Source: Sporomusa sp. KB1 (GTDB lineage: Bacteria; Bacillota; Negativicutes; Sporomusales; Sporomusaceae). Taken from it: a stretch of 64,000 nt of DNA. Shown here piece by piece: positions 44,537-52,406 of this stretch. Each line of letters begins with the position of its first letter. The first letter of the stretch is position 1. A program made the translations under genes and the position numbers. The notes under the pieces were generated by a model that made no database searches, was not told where the DNA came from, and saw only the letters and a list, made by a program, of their open reading frames with translations. Location: the NCBI RefSeq assembly GCF_007830295.1, contig NZ_VLKC01000002.1, positions 3,738,356 through 3,802,355 of the forward strand. The letters run 5' to 3'.

Positions 44537-45106
44537 ATGGACTATAGTAGATCAGGTGCTTGGAAACTATTATGTAAACATGTTCAAAGCGAAGTACTTT
44601 TAAAACACTGCCTGGCAGTTGAGATTGCCATGCGCGCTTATGCCGAAAAATTTGGACAAGATGTTGAATATTGGGGGGCAGTAGGCCTGCTTCATGATGT
44701 TGATTTTGAAAAATATCCTGAAGATCATCCGAACCATGGCCGAGAAATTCTTATTGCCGCTGGCTATGACAGTCAGTTTGCTACTGATGTGGAGGCTCAT
44801 GCTCGTGATTGGCAGCCAGAGCGTACACTGTTGCAAAAAACATTATTAGCAGTGGATGAACTGACTGGGTTTATTATTGCCTGCGCTCTGGTGCGTCCTG
44901 ATAAGAGTCTGGACAATTTAGAGGTAAAATCAGTTATAAAGAAATTCAAAGATAAAGCTTTTGCTCGTGCTGTTAATCGTGAAACCCTGACAACAAGTGC
45001 TGAAGCTATGAATGTTGACTTTAAAGAACATGTTGCTTTTGTTACCAAGGCACTGGCTCAGGCTGTGAAAATGCCTGAATACCAGGAATTGCCGTTGATT
45101 GGATAA
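44537..45106 (+). CDS. HD-domain phosphohydrolase
   Basis: A 189-residue HD-superfamily protein. HCLAVEIAM near residue 24, LLHDVDFEKYPEDHPNHG with the HD pair near residues 53-54, and a distal His (DVEAHARDW) supply the metal ligands. Such single-domain HD proteins act on nucleotides or phosphoesters; the substrate is unknown. AGGAGG precedes ATG 44537. It lies between the ABC exporter and yyaC and could share the exporter transcript. Confidence 0.85.
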   Translation: MDYSRSGAWKLLCKHVQSEVLLKHCLAVEIAMRAYAEKFGQDVEYWGAVGLLHDVDFEKYPEDHPNHGREILIAAGYDSQFATDVEAHARDWQPERTLLQKTLLAVDELTGFIIACALVRPDKSLDNLEVKSVIKKFKDKAFARAVNRETLTTSAEAMNVDFKEHVAFVTKALAQAVKMPEYQELPLIG

Positions 45107-45174
45107 CGAATACCAAACATATACTGGATAAAAGGTGCATATAGATTAACGAGATAGCTAAGAGGAGAGAGAGC

Positions 45175-45768
45175 ATGGCAAAAAATGCCCTTAATAGGCT
45201 TACTGTTAATCTACATGACATCGATATCCGGAACAAATTATACGAACATTTGATACTACTTTTAAAACGTCAGGAAGGGATCGGGTTGCGACCACTTGTG
45301 GCGCTCTGTATTGGTTCTGATCGTTATACGGGCGATGCTTTAGGGCCGTTAGTTGGTACCCACCTTGAGGGAAAAACCGAATGTAATGTGTATGGCACAC
45401 TAGAACAGCCTGTTCATGCAGGTAACTTTGTAGAGACGATAAATCGGATAACTCACCAGCATCATCATCCACTTATTATTGCCATTGATGCTTGTCTTGG
45501 CAAAAGTTATCAAGTCGGTAATATTGAAATCTGGCAGGGGGGGTTGGCCGCAGGGATTGCAGTAGGCAACAGATTGCCTACTATCGGTGATATCTCAGTT
45601 ATCGGTGTAGTCAATGCCCAAAGTCAGATTGGCTATCTGGATCTGCAAAGCACGTCTTTAGCTAAAGTGATGAAACTCAGTAAAGTTATCGGCGAAGCCA
45701 TTAGTGAGGCCATTCATACGGTAGTTGCGGAGAACATGCCCGCTTGTACACAATCAGTTGCTAAGTGA
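45175..45768 (+). CDS. yyaC: YyaC family sporulation protein
   Basis: A 197-residue protein of the YyaC/DUF1256 family, which is fold-related to the Gpr-type spore proteases. It has the conserved core LVALCIGSDRYTGDALGPLVG, then VHAGNF and LIIAIDACLG, with the Asp residues of the protease-like site. YyaC is conserved among endospore formers and found in the forespore programme. The gene is a strong indicator that this organism sporulates. AGGAGAG precedes ATG 45175. Confidence 0.9.
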   Translation: MAKNALNRLTVNLHDIDIRNKLYEHLILLLKRQEGIGLRPLVALCIGSDRYTGDALGPLVGTHLEGKTECNVYGTLEQPVHAGNFVETINRITHQHHHPLIIAIDACLGKSYQVGNIEIWQGGLAAGIAVGNRLPTIGDISVIGVVNAQSQIGYLDLQSTSLAKVMKLSKVIGEAISEAIHTVVAENMPACTQSVAK

Positions 45769-45772
45769 ACTC

Positions 45773-45860
45773 GTTTCAGCATAGCTGAAACATTGGGGAT
45801 TCAGGTGGAGAGTCTACTCCACCTGAATTAACGCCGCCTGTAGAGGTGGGAGTCTTGACT
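45773..45860. repeat. Paired inverted repeats, possible mobile-element tail
   Basis: Two adjacent palindromes follow yyaC: GTTTCAGC/GCTGAAAC (45773-45791) and ATTCAGGTGGAG/CTCCACCTGAAT (45800-45829). A conserved-looking block GGTGGGAGTCTTGACTCGC comes after. There is no T-run, so it is not a classic terminator. The arrangement resembles the structured right ends of IS200/IS605-type elements, but no transposase or TnpB gene is attached; that reading is inference. Confidence 0.4.
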
Positions 45861-45885
45861 CGCTTACTAAGATAACGTGAAGATA

Positions 45886-45922
45886 AAAGAACGAGATTGC
45901 CTAAAAAGCAATCTCGTTCTTA
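45886..45922 (-). terminator. Terminator of the 30-aa membrane peptide gene
   Basis: The arms GAACGAGATTGC and GCAATCTCGTTC form a perfect 12-bp stem. On the minus strand it follows the stop of the small gene by about 10 bases and ends in TTTTATC. Confidence 0.85.
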
Positions 45923-45928
45923 GTTGTG

Positions 45929-46021
45929 CTATTCTTCCGGAAACAATCTGTCCCACAGCATGTATAGTGCTACCAATGTGCTGGCAAAGAATATGCCAAT
46001 ATCGGCAATATAACGTTCCAT
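45929..46021 (-). CDS. 30-aa single-helix membrane peptide
   Basis: The minus strand carries AAGGAGG, 8-9 bases, then ATG at 46021. It opens a 30-codon frame (MERYIADIGIFFASTL...) that ends PEE at TAG 45931-45929. A single hydrophobic helix spans about residues 8-24 with acidic ends. The ideal ribosome binding site and a dedicated terminator 10 bases downstream mark it as a real small gene. It resembles YvrJ-like or holin-like micro-proteins in shape, but I cannot assign it. It lies between yyaC and sigK. Confidence 0.75.
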   Translation of the reverse strand: MERYIADIGIFFASTLVALYMLWDRLFPEE

Positions 46022-46182
46022 CAAGCCATACCTCCTTGAATAGCAACTACTTCTTATTTGGATTATAGGCTACTTACGGCCTTTGTGCAAGGTAGAGTAA
46101 TAAATATTTTTTGTTGCCAGGCACATTCACCTTGTCTGCCCCATAAGCTTTATCGACAGACTTTTCGGGGGTGAATGACTGA

Positions 46183-46896
46183 ATGGCTATTTCGTTTTTA
46201 ACGGTATTAGCAACATCGATAATCAAAGGCATCACCCTGCTTGTTTCCTACATAGCCAATAATACGTTTCCTTTACCGTTGTCAGAGAAAGACGAACGTG
46301 TCTATTTGCAACGGCTAAAAGGCGGGGATGAAGGTGCCCGTAGTGTATTAATTGAACGTAACCTGAGACTGGTAGCCCATATTGTTAAAAAATTTGATAA
46401 TACAGGTGAAGACGTTGATGATCTAATCTCCATTGGCACCATTGGTCTTATTAAGGCGATTAATACCTTCGATCCGGCCAAAAAAATTAGGCTGGCCACC
46501 TATGCTGCCCGCTGCATTGAGAACGAAATACTCATGCACCTGAGAAGCACCCGGCGCATTCGCACAGAAGTTAGTTTGTATGATCCGATTGGGGTCGACA
46601 AAGAAGGCAATGAGATAACTTTAATTGACGTATTGGGCACAGCTCCTGATATTGTGGGTGAAGCGGTAGAAAGTTTATGTGAGCAGGAAAGATTGACTCG
46701 TGAAATCCACCGTCTGACAGCCCGGGAAAAATGGGTGCTTGAAATGCGTTTTGGTTTGCCTGACGGCAGACGAAAAACCCAGCGCGATATTGCCAAAATT
46801 TTAGGGATTTCTCGCAGCTATGTTAGTAGAATAGAAAAACACGCTATTACCAAGCTAGGGAAGACACTGTCTGCAAGTGATACTACACCTAAATAG
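46183..46896 (+). CDS. sigK: Sporulation sigma factor sigma-K (intact)
   Basis: A 237-residue sigma-70 family factor of the SigK/SigE branch. There is a short hydrophobic pro-sequence-like N-terminus (about 25 residues), region 2 with RNLRLVAHIVKKFDN and IGLIKAINTFDP, a -10-binding helix (YAARCIENEILMHLR) and region 4 ([21 protein letters not shown]). It directs late mother-cell transcription. The gene is uninterrupted, unlike the skin-split sigK of Bacillus subtilis. However, its 3' end from 46625 onwards is duplicated at 52136, bracketing a 5.1-kb insertion. GGGGGTGA lies about 10 bases before ATG 46183. Confidence 0.95.
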   Translation: MAISFLTVLATSIIKGITLLVSYIANNTFPLPLSEKDERVYLQRLKGGDEGARSVLIERNLRLVAHIVKKFDNTGEDVDDLISIGTIGLIKAINTFDPAKKIRLATYAARCIENEILMHLRSTRRIRTEVSLYDPIGVDKEGNEITLIDVLGTAPDIVGEAVESLCEQERLTREIHRLTAREKWVLEMRFGLPDGRRKTQRDIAKILGISRSYVSRIEKHAITKLGKTLSASDTTPK

Positions 46897-47015
46897 AGCT
46901 GTAGGCTAATGCGGTATAAAAAACAGAAAAAGAGGCGGCTAGTCTGCTGCCTCATCTTTTAAAAACTCTTCCAACGCTTCTCTGTGTTTATGCTCATTGG
47001 TCATAGCTTCAGAAA
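46625..47015. repeat. Direct repeat B1 (sigK 3' end plus truncated small gene)
   Basis: This 391-bp block matches 52136-52526 with about ten substitutions and two compensating single-base indels. It spans sigK region 4, the stop, the intergenic stretch and, on the minus strand, the last 25 or so codons of the gene that is complete at 52450-52623. At 47016 the match ends and unrelated sequence begins. Confidence 0.95.
46943..47015 (-). pseudogene. 3' fragment of the 57-aa gene (see 52450-52623)
   Basis: On the minus strand the frame ...SEAMTNEHKHREALEEF... with its stop is present, but the first 33 codons and the ribosome binding site are missing. The truncation coincides with the end of direct repeat B1. 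Confidence 0.85.
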
Positions 47016-47399
47016 TTACTTTTCTATAACCTTAGCCGAACTATGACAAGACTATGTTCGGAAGAAATTTTAAGAAAATTAATAAAAAAGGAGAACTTGC
47101 TATATCAAAAAGACAAGTTCTCTTTTTTTGTATATGGATCGCACAATGGGACTGAAATAACTTGTAGTGTGAATTAAGGGTATCGTTTTCACACGGTCTG
47201 CCGTTCTCTTGACACCTATTTTAGTTACACCAGTGCATATTCTATATTTAGCAATAGAAAAAATTAGCGAATTTTACAGGAATATAGATTAATTTGGAGA
47301 ATGGATAATCTGGCATGATTTTACGGTCATTTACCTGCTGTTTAGATATATAATATATTGTTTCTGAAGGATTTTCCTAAACTAAAAAAATATCATAAA
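47016..47399. other. Intergenic stretch at the left end of the sigK insertion
   Basis: The only clear element is a terminator-like hairpin GAGAACTTG/CAAGTTCTC (47091-47122) followed by seven T on the plus strand. The rest is AT-rich without supported frames, except that it lies downstream of the minus-strand HTH gene. Confidence 0.6.
47091..47129 (+). terminator. Rho-independent terminator without an upstream gene
   Basis: A 9-bp stem GAGAACTTG/CAAGTTCTC with a 14-base loop is followed by TTTTTTT. It stands 195 bases past the sigK stop and just inside the insertion, so it may have belonged to a gene lost at the junction. Confidence 0.75.
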
Positions 47400-47837
47400 C
47401 TATTTTCTGTGATCTGATAAGGTGCCAAGATCGAGGGAACTCAAAATTTCATTCGCTTGCGTAATAGACTTCCCAGTTTCAAGGGAGTGGATAATAATGG
47501 CATCGCGTTTGTTTTTGGGATATAGTGCGCCTACCTCGGCAAATTTGAGCAGTCTAGCAGTTTCCTCGTTATTCAGCCCGAAGCCAAATGCTAAAGACAA
47601 TGTTTGATTTCTGCCCGGTTTCGTTTTGATTCCACTGAAAAGTTGGTTTATGTAGTTGCTGTCAAGATTGGCACTTTTGATTACATCCTGCCTTTTTAAT
47701 CCTTTTAATGACAATAATTTTTCTAAATATTCCCGTAATGTAGGATCGGTAATAGATGATTCGTTTTCTTGCAGAAAGATTTTGAGGTCCTTCGCGTTTT
47801 TCAGGATTTTTATTAATGCACCGGTGGATATTTCCAT
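47400..47837 (-). CDS. Helix-turn-helix regulator paired with the Ser/Thr kinase
   Basis: A 145-residue XRE-like DNA-binding protein beginning MEISTGALIKILKN. A helix-turn-helix spans roughly residues 48-75 (LKRQDVIKSANLDSNYINQL), and the following helical domain contains TLSLAFGFGLNNEETARLL and ALYPKNKRDAIIIHSLE. The frame could start 18 codons earlier, but GGGGGTC precedes the ATG at 47837. It is divergent from the kinase gene (48-base gap). I recall similar HTH-kinase pairs in Clostridia and Paenibacillus. The regulator is a plausible kinase substrate or controller of the pair. Confidence 0.8.
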   Translation of the reverse strand: MEISTGALIKILKNAKDLKIFLQENESSITDPTLREYLEKLLSLKGLKRQDVIKSANLDSNYINQLFSGIKTKPGRNQTLSLAFGFGLNNEETARLLKFAEVGALYPKNKRDAIIIHSLETGKSITQANEILSSLDLGTLSDHRK

Positions 47838-47885
47838 TCTGCGACCCCCAATATTTTTCTCTATTGTAATATTGAGGTGTTTGGA

Positions 47886-48950
47886 ATGCAATACTTTGCT
47901 GAAGATTTTGACCCGCAGGAATATGATAGCCTGACTGATTTAAGCGGGAATGAAAATGTAACCCTTATGTGCCATAACGAAACGAAAAAACTGATTGTTC
48001 GAAAAATAATCAGCGGAATAAATAAGGAATTGTATAAGCAGTTGGTTCACGTAAGACATAAAAACTTGGTTCAGGTCATGGGTCTGGAAGAAACCACATC
48101 TAATTGCTATACCTATGAAGAATACATCAACGGCGAAACGTTAGCGGAGATTCTTGCCAAGGGGCCGATACAGGAGGAAAAAGCGGTACATTGGATCAGA
48201 CAGTTATGCGAAGCGGTAAGGCTGCTCCATGAGCAGAGTCCAAGTATCATTCACAGGGACATTAAACCGGACAATATCATGCTTTCGTCTGATGGCGTTA
48301 TAAAACTCATTGATTTTGATGCCTCGAAAGAGTTTACGCCTAACAAACAAAGAGATACGCAGCTTGTTGGAACGCCCAATTATGCCGCTCCTGAACAATA
48401 TGGTTTTGCGTCGTCAGACCCCCGAACTGATGTATACGCCATGGGTATCCTTTTTCATGAACTTATCACCGGCTATAAACCTAATGAAATCAACTTCTCT
48501 TACAAAGGGCGATATGGAAAAATAATACAAAAATGTATTGAACTCGACCCGAAAAAGCGGTATCAGAGTGTACAGGAGTTAGAACGTCAGCTTGGAGTGC
48601 ACGAGGTAACAGGGTTAATAGAGCACATACCAGGATTTCGTACAGGAACATGGTGGAAAAAGGAAATAGCGTTAGGTGCCTATATAATCATCGCTGTATT
48701 TATGACTGCCTCTGTTTGCTCAGAGTGGAATTTACATGGAAATATAGTGAAGTCACTTGCTGTGCTTGGGTGCTGGGTCATCTTATTTGTTCCTCCCTAC
48801 ATACTGATTACAAACTTCCTGCGGCTTCGGGAAAAACTGCCGTTACTAAGGTCAAAGTTTATCATAGTAAAAGTCTTTGGTGCTGTTCTTTATCTTCTAT
48901 TATGGTTATTGCTGTTTTCTAGTACAACATCTATTGAACGGCGTCTCTAA
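47886..48950 (+). CDS. Membrane-anchored eukaryotic-type Ser/Thr protein kinase
   Basis: A 354-residue protein. The kinase domain covers about residues 15-240, with catalytic Lys near residue 40 (LIVRKI), HRDIKPDN at 123-130, DFD instead of DFG at 143-145, and GTPNYAAPEQYG in the activation segment. The glycine loop is poorly conserved. Three hydrophobic segments follow at the C-terminus (about 258-345), so the kinase faces the cytoplasm. There are no PASTA repeats, unlike the housekeeping PrkC. GTG 47877 is possible; ATG 47886, 6 bases after GAGGTG, is preferred. It is cargo of the sigK insertion. Confidence 0.9.
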   Translation: MQYFAEDFDPQEYDSLTDLSGNENVTLMCHNETKKLIVRKIISGINKELYKQLVHVRHKNLVQVMGLEETTSNCYTYEEYINGETLAEILAKGPIQEEKAVHWIRQLCEAVRLLHEQSPSIIHRDIKPDNIMLSSDGVIKLIDFDASKEFTPNKQRDTQLVGTPNYAAPEQYGFASSDPRTDVYAMGILFHELITGYKPNEINFSYKGRYGKIIQKCIELDPKKRYQSVQELERQLGVHEVTGLIEHIPGFRTGTWWKKEIALGAYIIIAVFMTASVCSEWNLHGNIVKSLAVLGCWVILFVPPYILITNFLRLREKLPLLRSKFIIVKVFGAVLYLLLWLLLFSSTTSIERRL

Positions 48951-49260
48951 CGGCGCAAAGCAAAGACAGTGCTACCAGCACTGTCTTTGAGAATCGCTTT
49001 ATGCTTAAATATATAGGTAAGATATATATTTAGCAATCAAGGTTGTTTACAAAACAAAACCCTGTAAAACCTTGGTTTTGCCGGATTAGTTGCTATAAAA
49101 AACTTCAAACTCACGTTATTTACTCAATTTTCGCAGGCCCGATTAGGCAGGTAATCCTTATTTTTTCTGTTGGCAATCTTACATGCCTTAACGTCTTAGT
49201 TCAAATTTTTCCCTGGGAAAATTGAGTTGTTTAAAATAATAAAATAGAGAGGGGTACATT
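48951..49260. other. Intergenic stretch between kinase and TPR genes
   Basis: It contains a perfect hairpin AAAGACAGTGCT/AGCACTGTCTTT (48962-48988) directly after the kinase, probably its terminator although the T-run is weak. The remaining 270 bases are AT-rich with no supported frame. Confidence 0.6.
48962..48988 (+). terminator. Hairpin after the kinase gene
   Basis: A 12-bp perfect stem with a three-base loop (ACC) lies 12 bases past the stop. It lacks a good T tract, so it may be a processing or stability hairpin. Confidence 0.55.
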
Positions 49261-50352
49261 ATGAGTCATTTTTTTGCTATAATTGCGTTTTTGGCGTTTT
49301 TGGCTGGAGTAATATACTTTGGAAGGTGGTTATTTGCTTTATTTAAAAAAAATCCTAAAAAACCGTGGGCAATAAAAATGGGTATATGTTGTGTAACATT
49401 TTTTGTAGCGATGTCAGCATCGATGATGCTGGGGCAAGCTGAATGGGATAAACTGTCCCCCGAAGAAAAGGCAGCTAGACTAGAACAAAAGAGAGTAGAT
49501 GAGTTGGCTAAACAAGAAAAGCAAAAAAACCAAGAAGCCACTAAAGAAGAAAAGAGAAAAACGGAATCTGAGGCCTATTTTGATAGAGGCAAAATGTTCT
49601 TTGATAGAAAAGAATGGAATGCTACCATTCGGGAATTAACAGAGGCTATAAAGCTCGACCCCAATTACACCGAAGCCTATCTTTACCGTTCCAGAGCTAA
49701 CAATGGCAAAGGCGATTATGATCAGGCACTTGCCGATGCGAACCATGCACTTCAGCTTAATCCAAAACTTGGAATTGCTTATCGTACCCGTGGTGTTGCA
49801 TATGCTGGCAAAGGCGACTATGACCGATCTATCGCGGATTCTACCGAGGCTATAAGGCTGAATCCCAATGATGATGGTGCGTATGTTAACCGCGCTAGTG
49901 ACTATCGTCGCAAGGGCGACTATGATCGCGCCATTGCGGATGTTAACGAGGTGATAAGGCTGAAACCCAGTGATGGTGAGTCATACGCAATGCGTAGCGC
50001 TTTGTATGCTGACAAGGGCGACCATGACCGCGCCATCGCGGATTCCACTGAGGCTATTACAAGGCTGAATCCAAATGATGCTACTAAGGTTGCTCTTATG
50101 TATTCCATACGTGCCCTTGCATATCATCGTAAGCGCGATTACAACCAGGCAATAGCGGATTATGATCAAGCAATCAAACTGACGCCCAATGATGCTACTA
50201 TGTATTGTGGCCGTGGTGGTGCGTATGCTGCCAATCGCGATTACAACCGAGCAATCACGGATTTTGAAGCGGCGCTACGGATCGATCCGAACCATGCGCT
50301 CGCCAAGCAGAGTCTTGAGAGAGCGAGGCAACTCAAGATGTTATTGGGGTAA
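49261..50352 (+). CDS. Membrane-anchored TPR repeat protein
   Basis: A 363-residue protein. Two N-terminal transmembrane helices (about 5-25 and 40-58) are followed by a charged Lys/Glu coiled-coil-like linker (75-105). About seven tetratricopeptide repeats of 34 residues follow, with the recurring pattern AY..RG.AY..KGDYDRAIAD...AIRLNPN. The repeats are closely similar to each other (e.g. KGDYDRSIADSTEAIRLNP), suggesting recent internal expansion. TPR arrays bind partner proteins. The location in the sigK insertion, next to a kinase and exported proteins, suggests a scaffold (inference). GAGAGGGG precedes ATG 49261. Confidence 0.88.
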   Translation: MSHFFAIIAFLAFLAGVIYFGRWLFALFKKNPKKPWAIKMGICCVTFFVAMSASMMLGQAEWDKLSPEEKAARLEQKRVDELAKQEKQKNQEATKEEKRKTESEAYFDRGKMFFDRKEWNATIRELTEAIKLDPNYTEAYLYRSRANNGKGDYDQALADANHALQLNPKLGIAYRTRGVAYAGKGDYDRSIADSTEAIRLNPNDDGAYVNRASDYRRKGDYDRAIADVNEVIRLKPSDGESYAMRSALYADKGDHDRAIADSTEAITRLNPNDATKVALMYSIRALAYHRKRDYNQAIADYDQAIKLTPNDATMYCGRGGAYAANRDYNRAITDFEAALRIDPNHALAKQSLERARQLKMLLG

Positions 50353-50558
50353 ATGGTGAAATACAATTGTTAGCTGCTATTTCATGTATCAGTTAACTGC
50401 CGTAATTTGTATATACCTGCATCAATGTCGATGATAAATACCAGTTCGGTTAAGCCTTTTTTCATGAAGAATTTGTTAATCTTCAATAAAACCATCGCAA
50501 AGGAAGATAGTAAATTAGGTCAAGTGGCAGAACGGCCTTTAACTGCTGGAGATTAGTT

Positions 50559-51026
50559 ATGAGAAAAATAGTATCTACCTTTGTGGGAGTAATCATGATG
50601 ATGTTAGCTTCCGCAGCATTTGCCTATCCAGCGCATTTGAATGGAGATTCAAATTACATCTTGTGCGATGGAAATAAGGGAACGGGGTATTATGTTGATC
50701 GTAGTTCTTTGAACGTGAAACAATATACGCCGCCGATTTATATTATTGCTGTTAACATCGTAAGAGTGCCTGATGCTGATATGGGAAAGACTAAAATATC
50801 AGATGTGAAAACCCATTATTTCCTATATAAATATAATGTTCGAGAAATGTATGTTCCTGCTGAAGGAGATTCAGATTATGATTGGCGCCTCCTGAAACCA
50901 CGAGGAAGTTATGCAGAGACAGGAATTTCCATGCCAGCTGGCGAAATAGCCTTTTACTTGGCGTATAATTTACGTTTCTATGGTGAAAAAGCCGGTTATG
51001 GTGATTCATTTTATGACAAAATCTAA
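50559..51026 (+). CDS. Exported hypothetical protein (155 aa)
   Basis: A signal peptide spans residues 1-22 (MRKIVSTFVGVIMMMLASAA, cleavage near AFA-Y). The mature ~130-residue domain is rich in Tyr and beta-type sequence (YYVDRSSLNVKQYTPP, YFLYKYNVREMYV). There are no cysteine pairs beyond one Cys and no anchors. I do not recognise a family; it is reminiscent of small surface proteins of Negativicutes. GGAG precedes ATG 50559. It is part of the sigK insertion cargo. Confidence 0.7.
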   Translation: MRKIVSTFVGVIMMMLASAAFAYPAHLNGDSNYILCDGNKGTGYYVDRSSLNVKQYTPPIYIIAVNIVRVPDADMGKTKISDVKTHYFLYKYNVREMYVPAEGDSDYDWRLLKPRGSYAETGISMPAGEIAFYLAYNLRFYGEKAGYGDSFYDKI

Positions 51027-51041
51027 ATCTAGGGAAACGAG

Positions 51042-51065
51042 GTGACGGTGGTGTGCCACCGTCAC
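51042..51065 (+). terminator. GC-rich hairpin after the exported protein gene
   Basis: A perfect 10-bp stem GTGACGGTGG/CCACCGTCAC with a four-base loop lies 15 bases after the stop. It has no T-run, so termination is uncertain. Confidence 0.5.
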
Positions 51066-51304
51066 TCTGTCTATATCCTGGGAGGCGATTTTATTGCAGT
51101 AAAAGATAACAAGGTTTCTTAATTGACTCCCGGGGGAATATTCTGTCGCCTGTATCGTTTGAGGATACATTGCAGTTTTGGGGAGGGATTCCGGGTAAAA
51201 ACTGATTTGGCTACTAGTGTTTTCATTGTCGGCTTTAGGAAAATATTCCCAATTATAAATAGGAAAAATATCCATAAAGAATATACACAAGGAAGGGATG
51301 CCTT

Positions 51305-51949
51305 ATGAGTAAAAAAATGATAATTCTATTTATTATTTTGCTTTTTAGCAGTTCTGCCTCATGCTTTGCGATCACCTTATCACAGCCGGTAGAAATTGGC
51401 AGTGTATATACTAAAGACCTTGTGCGTTATGGTTCGCAATCTGCTTTGCCCACATCGCTAAAAGATAAATATTATGATTTTGGCAAAGACAAGGTTGTTC
51501 GTTTGTATGTAAATTTTTATGGTCAAGACAGATTTGGTGACACTAAGAATATAAATAATACCGTTTCTCTTAGGGAGGGTCGTCATAGGAGTGCTTTTTA
51601 TGAAATTTTTGAAATAGCAGGCAATAAAGGCGAGGTATTCTATGTTATAGGATGCGGAGGAACAGATGGATATTCAGACTTTGCTATTATAGGTAAAACG
51701 TCTGACGGAAAATACATAACTTATGTAAGCAGAAATCATTTTGAAAATCTTCATCCTACTATCAAAGATTCTGTTACGGGACCAACTGTTGGCGCAAAAA
51801 TTGCTGTAGAAGATGATACTATAGTGTTAAATTGCGGACGTAAAGGTATGGTGCCGCCTCTTGTGCCTACATTCTGGCAATACCGATTAAAATGGGATGA
51901 TAAGGCTCAATGGTTTGGAATTGAATACATACCCCTTCGGAATGAATGA
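51305..51949 (+). CDS. Exported hypothetical protein (214 aa)
   Basis: A signal peptide spans residues 1-22 (MSKKMIILFIILLFSSSASC); the cysteine at residue 20 makes a lipoprotein possible, but the lipobox is poor. The mature domain is beta-rich, with GCGGTDGYSDFAIIGKTSDG and ENLHPTIKDSVTGPTVGAK. The family is not recognised. GGAAGGGATG lies before ATG 51305. It is cargo of the sigK insertion. Confidence 0.7.
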   Translation: MSKKMIILFIILLFSSSASCFAITLSQPVEIGSVYTKDLVRYGSQSALPTSLKDKYYDFGKDKVVRLYVNFYGQDRFGDTKNINNTVSLREGRHRSAFYEIFEIAGNKGEVFYVIGCGGTDGYSDFAIIGKTSDGKYITYVSRNHFENLHPTIKDSVTGPTVGAKIAVEDDTIVLNCGRKGMVPPLVPTFWQYRLKWDDKAQWFGIEYIPLRNE

Positions 51950-52135
51950 TACATAACAGTAAAATAATGAAAAAGGAAGGGAAGTTTGATGGAGCGAACT
52001 TGCCGTATTCGAGAGTTAATCCTAGGTAAGTATGGTAACAATCGTAATGGTTGGAATACTTAGCATCGTATTTGCAGAAAGAACATATATGCTATGAGCT
52101 TTCTGAGCCTAAGCTTCTTGGAGCTGTTATGAGTG

Positions 52136-52406
52136 TTGACGTATGGGGCACAGCTCCTGATATTGTGGGTGAAGCGGTAGAAGGTCTATGTGAGCAGGAA
52201 AGATTGACCCGTGAAATCCACCGTCTGACAGCCCGGGAAAATGGGTGCTTGAAATGCGTTTTGGTTTGCCTGACGGCAGACGAAAAACCCAGCGTGATAT
52301 TGCCAAAATTTTAGGAATTTCTCGCAGCTATGTTAGTAGAATAGAAAAACACGCTATTACCAAGCTAGGGAAGACATTGTCTGCAAGTGATACTACACCT
52401 AAATAG
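52136..52406 (+). pseudogene. sigK 3' fragment, frameshifted
   Basis: This repeats the last 90 codons of sigK (46625 onwards) at about 97% identity. A one-base deletion in the run GGGAAAATGGG (five A in the intact gene) shifts the frame, and the reading frame that enters from 52051 stops at 52314. The upstream 85 bases (from ATG 52051) are unrelated to sigK and join it in the correct phase. Not functional. Confidence 0.93.

Noticed and set aside
49560-50330. CRISPR or DNA tandem repeat
   Set aside because: The periodicity is about 102 bases and in frame, explained by 34-residue TPR coding repeats.
51042-51130. Short frame after the exported protein gene
   Set aside because: It begins inside a perfect GC-rich hairpin and has no start context; it is more likely a 3' structure.
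46183-52406. Classic skin element splitting sigK
   Set aside because: sigK at 46183 is complete and the second copy is only a 3' fragment. No SpoIVCA-type large serine recombinase is visible, so this is not the Bacillus-style split gene.
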